Shown here piece after piece: positions 6,185 through 12,387 of a stretch of DNA of 12,387 nt. The stretch is taken from NCBI GenBank assembly GCA_029932445.1, contig JAOZQB010000009.1:1-12387 (forward strand), read 5' to 3'. Numbering within the stretch: the first letter of the stretch is position 1; each line of letters opens with the position of its first letter. This DNA is from Bacteroidales bacterium (GTDB lineage: Bacteria; Bacteroidota; Bacteroidia; Bacteroidales; JAADGE01). Under the pieces are notes generated by a model. It made no database searches. It saw only the letters and a program-made list of their open reading frames with translations, and was not told where the DNA came from. The position numbers and the translations under genes were made by a program.

Positions 6185-8242
6185 ATGGATACTGAAAACA
6201 GATATTTTGACAGAGAACTCAGTTGGTTGTCTTTTAATCGTTTAGTACTTGAACAAACCAAAGACAAATCTCTGCCCTTGTTTGAACGTATTAAATTTTG
6301 TGCCATCTATGATTCCAATCTGGATGAATTTTACCGTATCCGAGTCGCTTATTATCAGAGTTTGGCAGATATTCCTAAAAAAAGCAGAAAAGTATTGGAT
6401 TATTCTCCGAAATTAGTTCTTTCAAATATTAAAGAAGAAGTAACGAAACAATTAAAAGATTTTGAAAATACTTTTTATAATGAAATTATTCCGGAATTGG
6501 AAGAATCCGGTATTATTTTATGGCAAAATCAAGAACTGTCGAAAGCACATAATGCCTATCTAAAAGATTATTTTTCAAAAGAAGTATTACCCGAAATACA
6601 ACCGGTACTTCTTTCAAGTTCAGGTGCTGTTTTATCATTTTTAAAAGATAATCTGATTTATCTTGCGCTGAAGATTCACAAAAAAAGCCGTCCGCCCGAA
6701 TATAAATCGAACTATGCAGTTATTCAAATACCCTCTGACACATTAGGTCGTTTTGTTTCCCTACCGCCTTTAAACGACAAATTCTTATACATTTTTTTGG
6801 AAGATGTTATCAAAAAACACCTCTATATGATTTTCCCCGGTTATAATATAGAAGCTACATACAGTATTAAACTCTCAAGAAATGCTGATTTAATGATAGA
6901 AGACGAATTTTCCGGAAACTTACTCAATAAACTTAAAAAAAGTTTAAAACAACGAAAAACAGGCTTACCGGCACGCTTTATTTATGACGGTAAAATGCCT
7001 GAAGATGTTAAAGAAGTGTTACAATTAGCTTTTAATTTATCTGAAAAAGATTTTTTCCCTGTAGGAAAATATTTGAATTTCAGCGACCTTAATCAATTAA
7101 TCAACCCTTTTAGCCCGAAATTTGAGTTATCGCCTCTAAAGCAGTTAAATCACCCTGTAATCGATAAATATGATTCAATAATCGATGCTGTTGAAGAAAA
7201 TGATTTGTTATTGCATTTTCCGTATCAAACTTATGATTATGTACTTCGATTCTTTCATGAAGCAGCAACAAATCCCGAAATTAACGAAATTAAAACAACT
7301 CAATATCGAGTAGCCACAAATTCGGCCATCGTTAATGCATTAATTGCTGCAGCCGGTAACGGAAAAGAAGTTACCGTTTTTGTGGAAGTTAAAGCACGTT
7401 TTGATGAAGAAAATAATATTGCCTTTGCCGATAAAATGAGAGAAGCCGGAATCAATGTTATTGCGAGTATTCCCGGGTTAAAAGTTCATGCAAAAGCAGC
7501 ATTGGCTATTAAAAATTCATCTAAAAAAGGAAAAAGAAAATCATACGCTTTTCTCGGAACGGGAAATTTTAACGAAAAAACAGCAAGACAATATGCCGAT
7601 GAAGGTTTTTTTACATCCGATAAAAATATAACGAAAGATTTGGAAAAACTATTTCTGTTTCTTGAAAATCCGATAGACACATTTAAGTTCAAACATATAT
7701 TAGTTCCCGGATTTAATATGTTACCCGTTATTCGAGAAAAAGTAAACAGAGAAATTAACTATGCTCAAGAAGGAAAAAAAGCGCATTTAATATTTAAATT
7801 AAACGGCTTGGGAGACAAAGAAATAATTGATTTATTGTATGATGCCGGTTCAAAAGGGGTTAAAATTGATTTGATTGTCCGTGGTATTTGCAAGTTGAGA
7901 CCGAATTTACCGTTCAGTAAAAACATTACGATAACGCGAATTGTTGATCGTTTTTTGGAACATTCAAGAATATATGCTTTTAATAATTCGGGTAATAAGG
8001 AAGTTTATTTGTCATCTGCTGATTTTTTAAGCAGAAACTTAAGACGACGTATTGAAGCAGCATTTCCTGTTTATAATCGGGAATTGGTTCAAGAAATTTT
8101 TGATATTCTGAAACTACAGTTAAGAGACAATGTAAAAGCAAAACTTTTAGATGAAAATATCAGGAATATGAATAAAGAGGTGACGGAAACAAATGAATAT
8201 CGTTCTCAATCAGATATTTATAACTATTTAAAGAAAAAATAA
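6185..8242 (+). CDS. ppk1: Polyphosphate kinase 1
   Basis: This enzyme polymerises the gamma-phosphate of ATP into inorganic polyphosphate, reversibly, in the cytoplasm or at the membrane face. The 685-aa length is normal for the family. The N-terminal domain is clear (RYFDRELSWLSFN, then IYDSNLDEFYRIRV). The phosphorylated histidine is His435 in GLKVHAKAAL, and the second active-site histidine is His593 in LEHSRIYAF. The metal-binding arginines Arg375 (TTQYRV) and Arg405 (VKARFDEEN) are present, as are GTGNFNE and SADFLSRNLRRRIE. All four domains are intact. The ATG is only 6 bp after the channel stop codon, which indicates translational or transcriptional coupling; operon expression from the promoter at ~2555 is likely. 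The gene ends 12 bp from a convergent gene. Confidence in the function is very high. Confidence 0.97.
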   Translation: MDTENRYFDRELSWLSFNRLVLEQTKDKSLPLFERIKFCAIYDSNLDEFYRIRVAYYQSLADIPKKSRKVLDYSPKLVLSNIKEEVTKQLKDFENTFYNEIIPELEESGIILWQNQELSKAHNAYLKDYFSKEVLPEIQPVLLSSSGAVLSFLKDNLIYLALKIHKKSRPPEYKSNYAVIQIPSDTLGRFVSLPPLNDKFLYIFLEDVIKKHLYMIFPGYNIEATYSIKLSRNADLMIEDEFSGNLLNKLKKSLKQRKTGLPARFIYDGKMPEDVKEVLQLAFNLSEKDFFPVGKYLNFSDLNQLINPFSPKFELSPLKQLNHPVIDKYDSIIDAVEENDLLLHFPYQTYDYVLRFFHEAATNPEINEIKTTQYRVATNSAIVNALIAAAGNGKEVTVFVEVKARFDEENNIAFADKMREAGINVIASIPGLKVHAKAALAIKNSSKKGKRKSYAFLGTGNFNEKTARQYADEGFFTSDKNITKDLEKLFLFLENPIDTFKFKHILVPGFNMLPVIREKVNREINYAQEGKKAHLIFKLNGLGDKEIIDLLYDAGSKGVKIDLIVRGICKLRPNLPFSKNITITRIVDRFLEHSRIYAFNNSGNKEVYLSSADFLSRNLRRRIEAAFPVYNRELVQEIFDILKLQLRDNVKAKLLDENIRNMNKEVTETNEYRSQSDIYNYLKKK

Positions 8243-8254
8243 AAATAAACTTCT

Positions 8255-8716
8255 TTAAGGTTTTAATTTCCTTATAAAACCTAAAATTCCGATTGCAGAA
8301 AGTTCTTGATTTAAAATTTTATCATTTTTAAAACGTATCGAAACTTTATAAACGGCTGATTTCTTGCAAATATAATCAGAATATGATTTTTTTGTATGTT
8401 GTTTAATTAAAATATAGGGATTATCTTCTTTAACCGTGTCATCATATAACTTCATTACCAAAGGTCCCCCTGAATAGCAACATAAAGCAAACCGATAAAC
8501 CGTTCCTTTCATTAAATAGACTTCCCATTCTTTACCGTTAGGATCTTCCGGTGTTTTTCTTTTAGCAGCAGCAAGCGTAAAATCATTTAAAAAGGTAATA
8601 CTGTCACCGAAAACTTTAGCACAACCGAATATTGAATTTCGGTCAATTGTTTGTGCTGTACTTTCAAATTGAAATAAAGCAAAAAATAAAAAAAATATAG
8701 TCAAAATTCGATTCAC
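8255..8716 (-). CDS. Small secreted protein of unknown function
   Basis: I do not recognise this 153-aa protein. It starts with a clear signal peptide (MNRI, a Phe/Leu-rich core, probable cleavage STA|Q after residue 21), so it should be exported. The mature part has four cysteines (32, 79, 80, 117), which could form disulfides. Residues ~62-130 have alternating hydrophobic residues (KEWEVYLMKGTVYRFALC, PLVMKLYDD, AVYKVSIRF), suggesting a small beta-sandwich like those that bind ligands or prepeptidase regions; this is inference only. No lipobox, membrane segment or sorting domain is present. It converges on ppk1 with a 12-bp gap. Its promoter should lie in the AT-rich region above 8716, but no exact TAnnTTTG element was found on the - strand within ~90 bp. 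Confidence 0.8.
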   Translation of the reverse strand: MNRILTIFFLFFALFQFESTAQTIDRNSIFGCAKVFGDSITFLNDFTLAAAKRKTPEDPNGKEWEVYLMKGTVYRFALCCYSGGPLVMKLYDDTVKEDNPYILIKQHTKKSYSDYICKKSAVYKVSIRFKNDKILNQELSAIGILGFIRKLKP

Positions 8717-8787
8717 GTAAATTTCTTTATAAACAGTAAAATTATCAAAATTTTCAGAATAATTAATATTTATATTATTATTCTCAA

Positions 8788-8821
8788 AATATGCTTTAAA
8801 TAGTACCGTTTACATCTGTAA
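8788..8821 (+). repeat. 34-bp direct repeat, copy 1
   Basis: Copy 1 begins AATATGCTTTAAA and ends TTTACATCTGTAA, with an 8-nt variable middle. Copy 2 at 9216-9249 has the same two blocks at identical spacing, with 28 of 34 positions equal by eye. Confidence 0.7.
8810..8821. promoter_or_regulatory. Operator-like palindrome, site 1 (TTACATCTGTAA)
   Basis: Two TTACA/TGTAA half-sites form a dyad with a 2-nt centre. The same dyad recurs at four other places before the XRE gene. This copy lies ~94 bp upstream of the - strand secreted-protein gene, so it could also influence that gene. Confidence 0.5.
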
Positions 8822-9077
8822 CCTTATAAAAATATACTTTATTTTAATAATATTTTTTATATAGTATCAATCTGTTTACCAGTAATATATAGCATTTATA
8901 TAAAGTATAACTATGTAAAATAGTGCCAAAATTAAGGAAAACATTAAATATTAACTAAACTTAATATATTAGTTTATTCTATACCAGTATATTAGCATAG
9001 TTATCTAATGTAAAACTAAAATATAGGATTGATTCATAAGAGATAATTGCAGTAATAATAAATACCGCCGAAAGTGA

Positions 9078-9122
9078 CTTATTAACGGGAATTCCCGGTG
9101 TATTAAACATAAGATTAATAAG
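9078..9122. repeat. Nested inverted repeat with a GC-rich palindromic core
   Basis: A perfect 12-bp palindrome CGGGAATTCCCG (9086-9097) is directly preceded by CTTATTAA (9078-9085), whose exact reverse complement TTAATAAG lies at 9115-9122. The core stands out in AT-rich surroundings. There is no T-tract after it, so it is not a typical terminator. Function unknown. Confidence 0.5.
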
Positions 9123-9171
9123 TAAATTCAGATAATTTTATGTTATATAATGGGTTTGCAAAATCATAACA

Positions 9172-9183
9172 TTACAAATGTAA
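9172..9183. promoter_or_regulatory. Operator-like palindrome, site 2 (TTACAAATGTAA)
   Basis: This is an exact TTACA-N2-TGTAA dyad, the reverse complement of the form found just before the XRE start. It is 34 bp centre-to-centre from site 3. Confidence 0.5.
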
Positions 9184-9205
9184 CACCCTATTCTTTTTTT
9201 GGTAT

Positions 9206-9217
9206 TTACTTTTGTAA
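9206..9217. promoter_or_regulatory. Operator-like palindrome, site 3 (TTACTTTTGTAA)
   Basis: One half-site deviates by one base (TTACT). It contains TACTTTTG at 9207-9214, which matches the Bacteroidota -7 element TAnnTTTG. It lies 32 bp from site 4. Confidence 0.4.
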
Positions 9218-9249
9218 TATGCTTTAAATTATTATCTTTACATCTGTAA
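9216..9249 (+). repeat. 34-bp direct repeat, copy 2
   Basis: Same layout as copy 1 at 8788-8821: AATATGCTTTAAA, eight variable bases, then TTTACATCTGTAA. A further GCTTTAA follows at about 9253. Confidence 0.7.
9238..9249. promoter_or_regulatory. Operator-like palindrome, site 4 (TTACATCTGTAA)
   Basis: Identical to site 1, and part of the second 34-bp direct repeat copy. Confidence 0.5.
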
Positions 9250-9344
9250 TATAGCTTTAATCATTGATTATAAGGTGTTTATGTATCTGTCTGCCTTATT
9301 AATCAAGTTTAAAGCATGAGCTATAATTAGATTAAATAAATAAG

Positions 9345-9356
9345 TTACATTTGTAA
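9345..9356. promoter_or_regulatory. Operator-like palindrome, site 5, overlapping a -7 promoter element of the XRE gene
   Basis: TTACATTTGTAA ends 9 bp before the XRE start codon. Inside it, TACATTTG (9346-9353) fits the -7 consensus TAnnTTTG, so a protein bound here would cover the promoter. No clear -33 element is visible 19-21 nt upstream. The transcript leader would be only a few bases long. Confidence 0.5.
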
Positions 9357-9365
9357 TCCGGTATA

Positions 9366-9812
9366 ATGAAAGATCGAATTAAAAAAATTATCGAACACGA
9401 AAATATTTCTTACAGTAAATTTGCAGATCTCGTCGGAATTCAACGTTCCGGAGTTTCACATTTAATCAACGGAAGAAATAATCCGAGTTTGGAAGTCATT
9501 CAAAAAATATTGGAAGCTTTTGATTATATTAATACAGATTGGCTCCTACTTGGCAAAGGAAAGATAATTAATGATGATAAAATTGAGACTCAAGGTAATT
9601 TATTTTCAGATACTCCTAATAATGAAGATGTTAAACTATCTGATAAAATACTTGATGATAATAACTCAAATTCTGAAAAGAATTTGACAAATGATACAGT
9701 AAAAAATATTTTAATCGATTCTCAAGAAGATAAAATTTCAACAAAACAGATCGTAAAAATCGTTATCTTCTATTCAGACAAAACTTTTTCCGATTTTTAT
9801 CCGGAAACATAA
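9366..9812 (+). CDS. XRE-family (Cro/CI-type HTH) transcriptional regulator
   Basis: This 148-aa protein has an N-terminal HTH domain at residues 1-62 (YSKFADLVGIQRSGVSHLINGRNNPSL, with recognition helix around GVSHLINGR), then the Bacteroidota-typical INTDWLLLGKGKI. An Asn/Asp-rich linker (~65-125) follows, and then a short conserved-looking strand segment QIVKIVIFYSDKTFSDFYPE (128-147). Related proteins with the same ends are common in this phylum; their targets are mostly unknown. No protease (LexA/CI-like) domain is present. A TTACATTTGTAA palindrome overlaps its putative promoter, and similar sites lie upstream, so autoregulation is the simplest reading. It is followed by tilS after 67 bp. 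Family call firm; regulon unknown. Confidence 0.92.
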   Translation: MKDRIKKIIEHENISYSKFADLVGIQRSGVSHLINGRNNPSLEVIQKILEAFDYINTDWLLLGKGKIINDDKIETQGNLFSDTPNNEDVKLSDKILDDNNSNSEKNLTNDTVKNILIDSQEDKISTKQIVKIVIFYSDKTFSDFYPET

Positions 9813-9866
9813 TATCCCTTTTAAATATTTGAAAAAGAAAGCTCTTTATTTTAAGACAAGTTTTTT

Positions 9867-9874
9867 TAACTTTG
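9867..9874 (+). promoter_or_regulatory. Candidate -7 promoter element of tilS
   Basis: TAACTTTG exactly matches TAnnTTTG and is identical to the element before the Sia-fusion gene. It lies only 5 nt before the ATG at 9880, so a transcript from it would have almost no leader. No TTG is found at the expected -33 distance. Confidence 0.35.
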
Positions 9875-9879
9875 TATTT

Positions 9880-11211
9880 ATGCTCCCGGAAAAATTTGAA
9901 AATTATATCAAACAAAATAAACTTTTTCACAAAGAAGATAAGATTTTACTTGCTTTAAGCGGCGGCTGTGATTCTGTTGCTTTATTTTGGCTTTTAAAAA
10001 AACTCAATTATAAATTTTCAGCTGCCCATTGTAATTTTAATTTACGAAATAAAGATTCCGAAAATGATGAAATTTTTACGGAAAATTTATGTAATAAGTC
10101 AGATATTCAGTTATTTAAAACTTCGTTTAAGACAAAAGAATTTGCCGAAAACAATAAATTATCAATTGAAGATGCCGCCAGAAAATTAAGATATGCTTGG
10201 TTTGAAAAAATAAGAATTGAAAATAACTTTTCATACATTTTAACAGCTCATCATCTGGATGATAAAATTGAAACACTCTTTATTAATATTACTAAGGGTA
10301 CGGGAATAAAGGGTTTAAGAAGTATCTCAGCAAAAAAGAATAACATTATCAGACCGCTTTTATTCGCTAAAAAAGAAGAAATTGAGAATTATTGCTCTGA
10401 AAATAATATTCGTTACAGAACCGATCAATCTAATTTTGATACCGATTTTCTGCGAAATAAATTCAGACACGAAATATTGCCCGCCTTCAAAAAGATAAAT
10501 CCTAAATTTCAGAATCGTATGCTGAAGAATTTTGAAATTTTTAATGATCTTGAAAAAATTTATAATGATTATATTGAAAGTAATAAACAAATTGTTATAG
10601 AAAATCGTAAAAACCTTATTTATATCGATTTAGAGAAACTTTTAAATACTCCTGCACCATTATCCCTGTTATATGAAATAATTCGTCCTTACGGCTTTAA
10701 ATCAAGCCAAAATGAACATATTTTAACTAATATCAACAACTTACAAACAGGGAAATTGTTTTTCTCGAAAACGCACAGAATTTTGAAAGACACAAAATAT
10801 CTGATTATTGATACCGTTTCCGAAACTAAAAAAAACGAATTATTTTATATTGAGAATGAAACTGAACTTAACGAATTTCCCGTAAAATTATCTTTTGAGC
10901 GGACACAAACAATTCCTTCCGAACTCAAAACAGAAAATGATACAGCTCTCATAAACGAAGACAAACTTTCTTATCCTTTACTGTTAAGAAAATTCAAAGA
11001 AGCTGATTATTTCTACCCTTTCGGAATGAAAGGAAAAAAATTATTGAGTGATTTTTTTACAGATAAAAGAATTAACCGTTTTGAAAGAGAAAATTGTTGG
11101 ATTTTGACTACTAATAAAAATGAAATCATTTGGTTGATTGGGTACAGAACAGATGATCGGTTTAAGATTACCGAAAAGACTCAAAAAATTCTACAAATTA
11201 AACGGCTCTGA
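9880..11211 (+). CDS. tilS: tRNA(Ile)-lysidine synthase
   Basis: TilS ligates lysine to C34 of the tRNA-Ile CAU anticodon using ATP. This changes both codon reading and charging, and is essential in most bacteria. The 443-aa protein from this ATG has the PP-loop LALSGGCDS (SGGCDS at 27-32), CNFNLR (51-56), IEDAARKLRYAWF (96-108), TAHHLDDKIET (122-132), GTGIKGLRSI (140-149) and RNKFRHEILP (192-201). The C-terminal domain carries YPFGMKGKKLLSDFFTDKRIN, as in long TilS proteins. I chose the ATG at 9880 over a TTG at 9829, because the added 17 residues (KKKALYFKTSFFNFVF) are not family-like and cover a promoter-like TAACTTTG. The 3' end overlaps convergent aroK by 21 bp. Confidence 0.95.
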   Translation: MLPEKFENYIKQNKLFHKEDKILLALSGGCDSVALFWLLKKLNYKFSAAHCNFNLRNKDSENDEIFTENLCNKSDIQLFKTSFKTKEFAENNKLSIEDAARKLRYAWFEKIRIENNFSYILTAHHLDDKIETLFINITKGTGIKGLRSISAKKNNIIRPLLFAKKEEIENYCSENNIRYRTDQSNFDTDFLRNKFRHEILPAFKKINPKFQNRMLKNFEIFNDLEKIYNDYIESNKQIVIENRKNLIYIDLEKLLNTPAPLSLLYEIIRPYGFKSSQNEHILTNINNLQTGKLFFSKTHRILKDTKYLIIDTVSETKKNELFYIENETELNEFPVKLSFERTQTIPSELKTENDTALINEDKLSYPLLLRKFKEADYFYPFGMKGKKLLSDFFTDKRINRFERENCWILTTNKNEIIWLIGYRTDDRFKITEKTQKILQIKRL

Positions 11212-11691
11212 TTTTATGATTTCATTCAAGGTTTTATCTGCATCAATGATATAATTTGCCTGAGAATAATACGGCTCTCGAGAGTTTATCGTTTTTTGTA
11301 AATAATCAAAAAGTTCCGAATCACTTTTCCCTTGTAACAAAGGTCTGTTAATAGACTTTCGAAGTCTTTGAAATAAAATCTCAATACTTGTTTTCAAATA
11401 AATCGTGATTCCCGTATCATTCATTTTATTCATATTATCGTTGAAACACGGTAAGCCGCCGCCGGTTGCAGCAATAAAACTATCTTTAATAATTAGTTCA
11501 TTCAATACCGTTTCTTCATATTTCCTGAATTCTTTTTCTCCGAATTCTTTAAAAATACCGGGAATGCTCATTTTATATTTTTTTTGAATCAGTTCATCCG
11601 TATCATATAAAGAAATATTCATTAATCTTGCAATTTCTTTTGCTGCAGTTGATTTTCCGCTACCGGGCATACCAATTAAAAATAGTTCCAT
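11191..11691 (-). CDS. aroK: Shikimate kinase
   Basis: Shikimate kinase phosphorylates the 3-hydroxyl of shikimate with ATP, the fifth step of the chorismate pathway to aromatic amino acids. The 166-aa length is typical. Residues seen: Walker A GMPGSGKST (7-15); DTD at 30-32 for Mg2+ and shikimate; Arg56 in GEKEFRKYE; the shikimate-binding GGG at 77-79 (ATGGGLP); the lid arginine Arg116 in NRPLL; and Arg138 in SREPYY. Nothing is missing. Its stop codon lies inside the 3' end of convergent tilS. Upstream on the same strand, an intrinsic terminator separates it from a T9SS cargo gene, so it should have its own promoter or depend on read-through. No exact TAnnTTTG element was found in the 60-bp gap. 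Confidence 0.95.
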   Translation of the reverse strand: MELFLIGMPGSGKSTAAKEIARLMNISLYDTDELIQKKYKMSIPGIFKEFGEKEFRKYEETVLNELIIKDSFIAATGGGLPCFNDNMNKMNDTGITIYLKTSIEILFQRLRKSINRPLLQGKSDSELFDYLQKTINSREPYYSQANYIIDADKTLNEIIKSEPFNL

Positions 11692-11695
11692 AATT

Positions 11696-11730
11696 TAACA
11701 AAAAGAAACCCGTAAGAATTCTCACGGGTT
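11696..11730 (-). terminator. Intrinsic terminator of the T9SS cargo gene
   Basis: On the - strand, AACCCGT (11730-11724) pairs with ACGGGTT (11713-11707). The interior extends the stem (GAGAATTCTTAC, with one mismatch) to about 12 bp. It is followed by TTTCTTTTT on the - strand. It begins 21 bp after the stop codon of the gene ending at 11752 and ends a few bases before the aroK start. Confidence 0.85.
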
Positions 11731-11751
11731 AATTTCATATTTAATAAGATT

Positions 11752-12387
11752 TTACTTTTTAATAAAAACCTTTTCAGTTTTTGAAATTCCGTTTGCTCCG
11801 GTTAATTTCACGAAATACGTACCGCTTGCTCCGGGAATATTAATAATATTATAGCTTCCGTTAACATTTTGATCAATTACCGTTCTTCCGAGAACATCGT
11901 ACACTTTCACATTGGCATCAATCAATTTATTTGATTTAATAGCTATATACAGTTTATTTTCATTAGACCATACATCAGAAGAAAACAGCATATCTTCGCC
12001 TTCATCCGGATTATCAACACCGCTTGTTGCAGAGAATAAATAAAACCGATCTCTTACTTCACCGCCGTCGAAACTGAAAGTATATTCCGATCCTTCATAT
12101 AAATCTGTTTCTGTATTTTCGTATGTATCAATAAGTTTCACATCCGTTCCGGCATCAAAATTAAATTCAGTGACTTTAATGTTGTAAGTGCCCGAATTTG
12201 TAGTTTTAAAACCTAATGGTATTGATGTTCCTATATCTTCTATCGGTAATGAATTAATTGCCAATGGATATTCATTCGAATTAATCGTTAAAGAATATAA
12301 CATCGGAACATCAGGAACATTAGAAAACATTTTGAATGCATCCTCTTTTCCGTTAAACTCATCCTGAGTACCGTCAATAAATCGCAC
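11752..12387 (-). CDS. T9SS cargo protein, C-terminal part with type A sorting domain (5' partial)
   Basis: The frame runs off the right edge of the window, so at least 211 C-terminal residues of a longer protein are seen and no start is assigned. The last ~68 residues form a type A T9SS C-terminal sorting domain: LYIAIKSNKLIDANVKVYDVLG, GRTVIDQNV, YNIINIPGASGTYFVKLTG, and KVFIKK at the end. Such domains direct export across the outer membrane by the gliding/Por secretion system and are then removed. The preceding ~140 residues are beta-rich (Ig-like: PLGFKTTNSGTYNIKVTEF, DLYEGSEYTFSFDGG), probably part of a surface adhesin or a repeat-rich exoprotein. The effector part lies outside the window. 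A hairpin terminator follows the stop codon. Confidence 0.9.
   Translation of the reverse strand: MRFIDGTQDEFNGKEDAFKMFSNVPDVPMLYSLTINSNEYPLAINSLPIEDIGTSIPLGFKTTNSGTYNIKVTEFNFDAGTDVKLIDTYENTETDLYEGSEYTFSFDGGEVRDRFYLFSATSGVDNPDEGEDMLFSSDVWSNENKLYIAIKSNKLIDANVKVYDVLGRTVIDQNVNGSYNIINIPGASGTYFVKLTGANGISKTEKVFIKK

Larger units (their letters stand above)
8717..9365. other. Gene-free AT-rich regulatory region upstream of the XRE gene
   Basis: No credible coding sequence lies in this 649-bp stretch. It is more AT-rich than the flanking genes. It holds five TTACANNTGTAA-type palindromes, one 34-bp direct repeat and a nested palindrome with a GC-rich core, each listed separately. The stretch 8825-9055 is simple AT-rich sequence with short weak inverted repeats (for example AACTAA/TTAGTT near 8957-8975) and shows nothing I can name. 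No tRNA-like or transposase remnant was seen. Confidence 0.6.

Noticed and set aside
8258..8282. Hairpin AGGTTTTA/TAAAACCT between ppk1 and the convergent gene as a bidirectional terminator
   Set aside because: It has an 8-bp, mostly A-T stem with no T-tract on either side, and it overlaps the last codons of the - strand gene. It may still act weakly.
8788..9356. CRISPR-like array
   Set aside because: The repeated units are 12-bp dyads at irregular distances without uniform spacers, and no cas genes are present. Operators fit better.
9829..9879. TTG start adding 17 residues to TilS
   Set aside because: The extra residues are not family-like and cover a promoter-like TAACTTTG; the ATG at 9880 gives the usual TilS N-terminus.

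Overview
The window looks like a chromosomal segment of an uncultured, low-GC member of the Bacteroidota. The evidence is a C-terminal type IX secretion (T9SS) sorting domain, AT-rich codon use, promoter-like TAnnTTTG elements, the near absence of Shine-Dalgarno sequences, and Bacteroidota-style versions of TilS, the XRE regulator and Ppk1. No rRNA, tRNA, CRISPR array, transposase or integrase was seen.

Left part (1-2470, + strand): the 3' part of a caspase-like (C14) protease gene, an imperfect palindromic repeat of about 98 bp, then a secreted papain-like (C1) protease with a C-terminal DUF4384-like domain.

Central part (about 2530-8242, + strand): a probable three-gene operon behind a good Bacteroidota promoter candidate. 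Gene one encodes an unusual fusion of two SiaB-type (GHKL-fold) kinase domains and a SiaC-type (DUF1987) phosphoprotein domain. Gene two encodes about 25 units of a 12-residue solenoid repeat followed by a two-helix potassium-channel module with the filter TIGYGD. Gene three is polyphosphate kinase ppk1. I infer a signalling or stress-response unit combining a partner-switch-like phosphorelay, a gated channel and polyP synthesis. The architecture is seen directly; the joint function is a hypothesis.

Right part (8255-12387): a small secreted protein of unknown function converges on ppk1. A 649-bp AT-rich gene-free region follows. It carries five copies of a TTACANNTGTAA-type palindrome, a 34-bp direct repeat and a nested GC-rich palindrome, and it leads into an XRE-family regulator that probably binds these palindromes. 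Next come tilS and aroK, convergent and overlapping by 21 bp. After them are a clear intrinsic terminator and the 3' part of a T9SS cargo gene, both on the - strand.

The most distinctive items are the SiaB-SiaB-SiaC fusion, the 12-residue-repeat channel, their tight linkage to ppk1, and the operator array upstream of the XRE gene.
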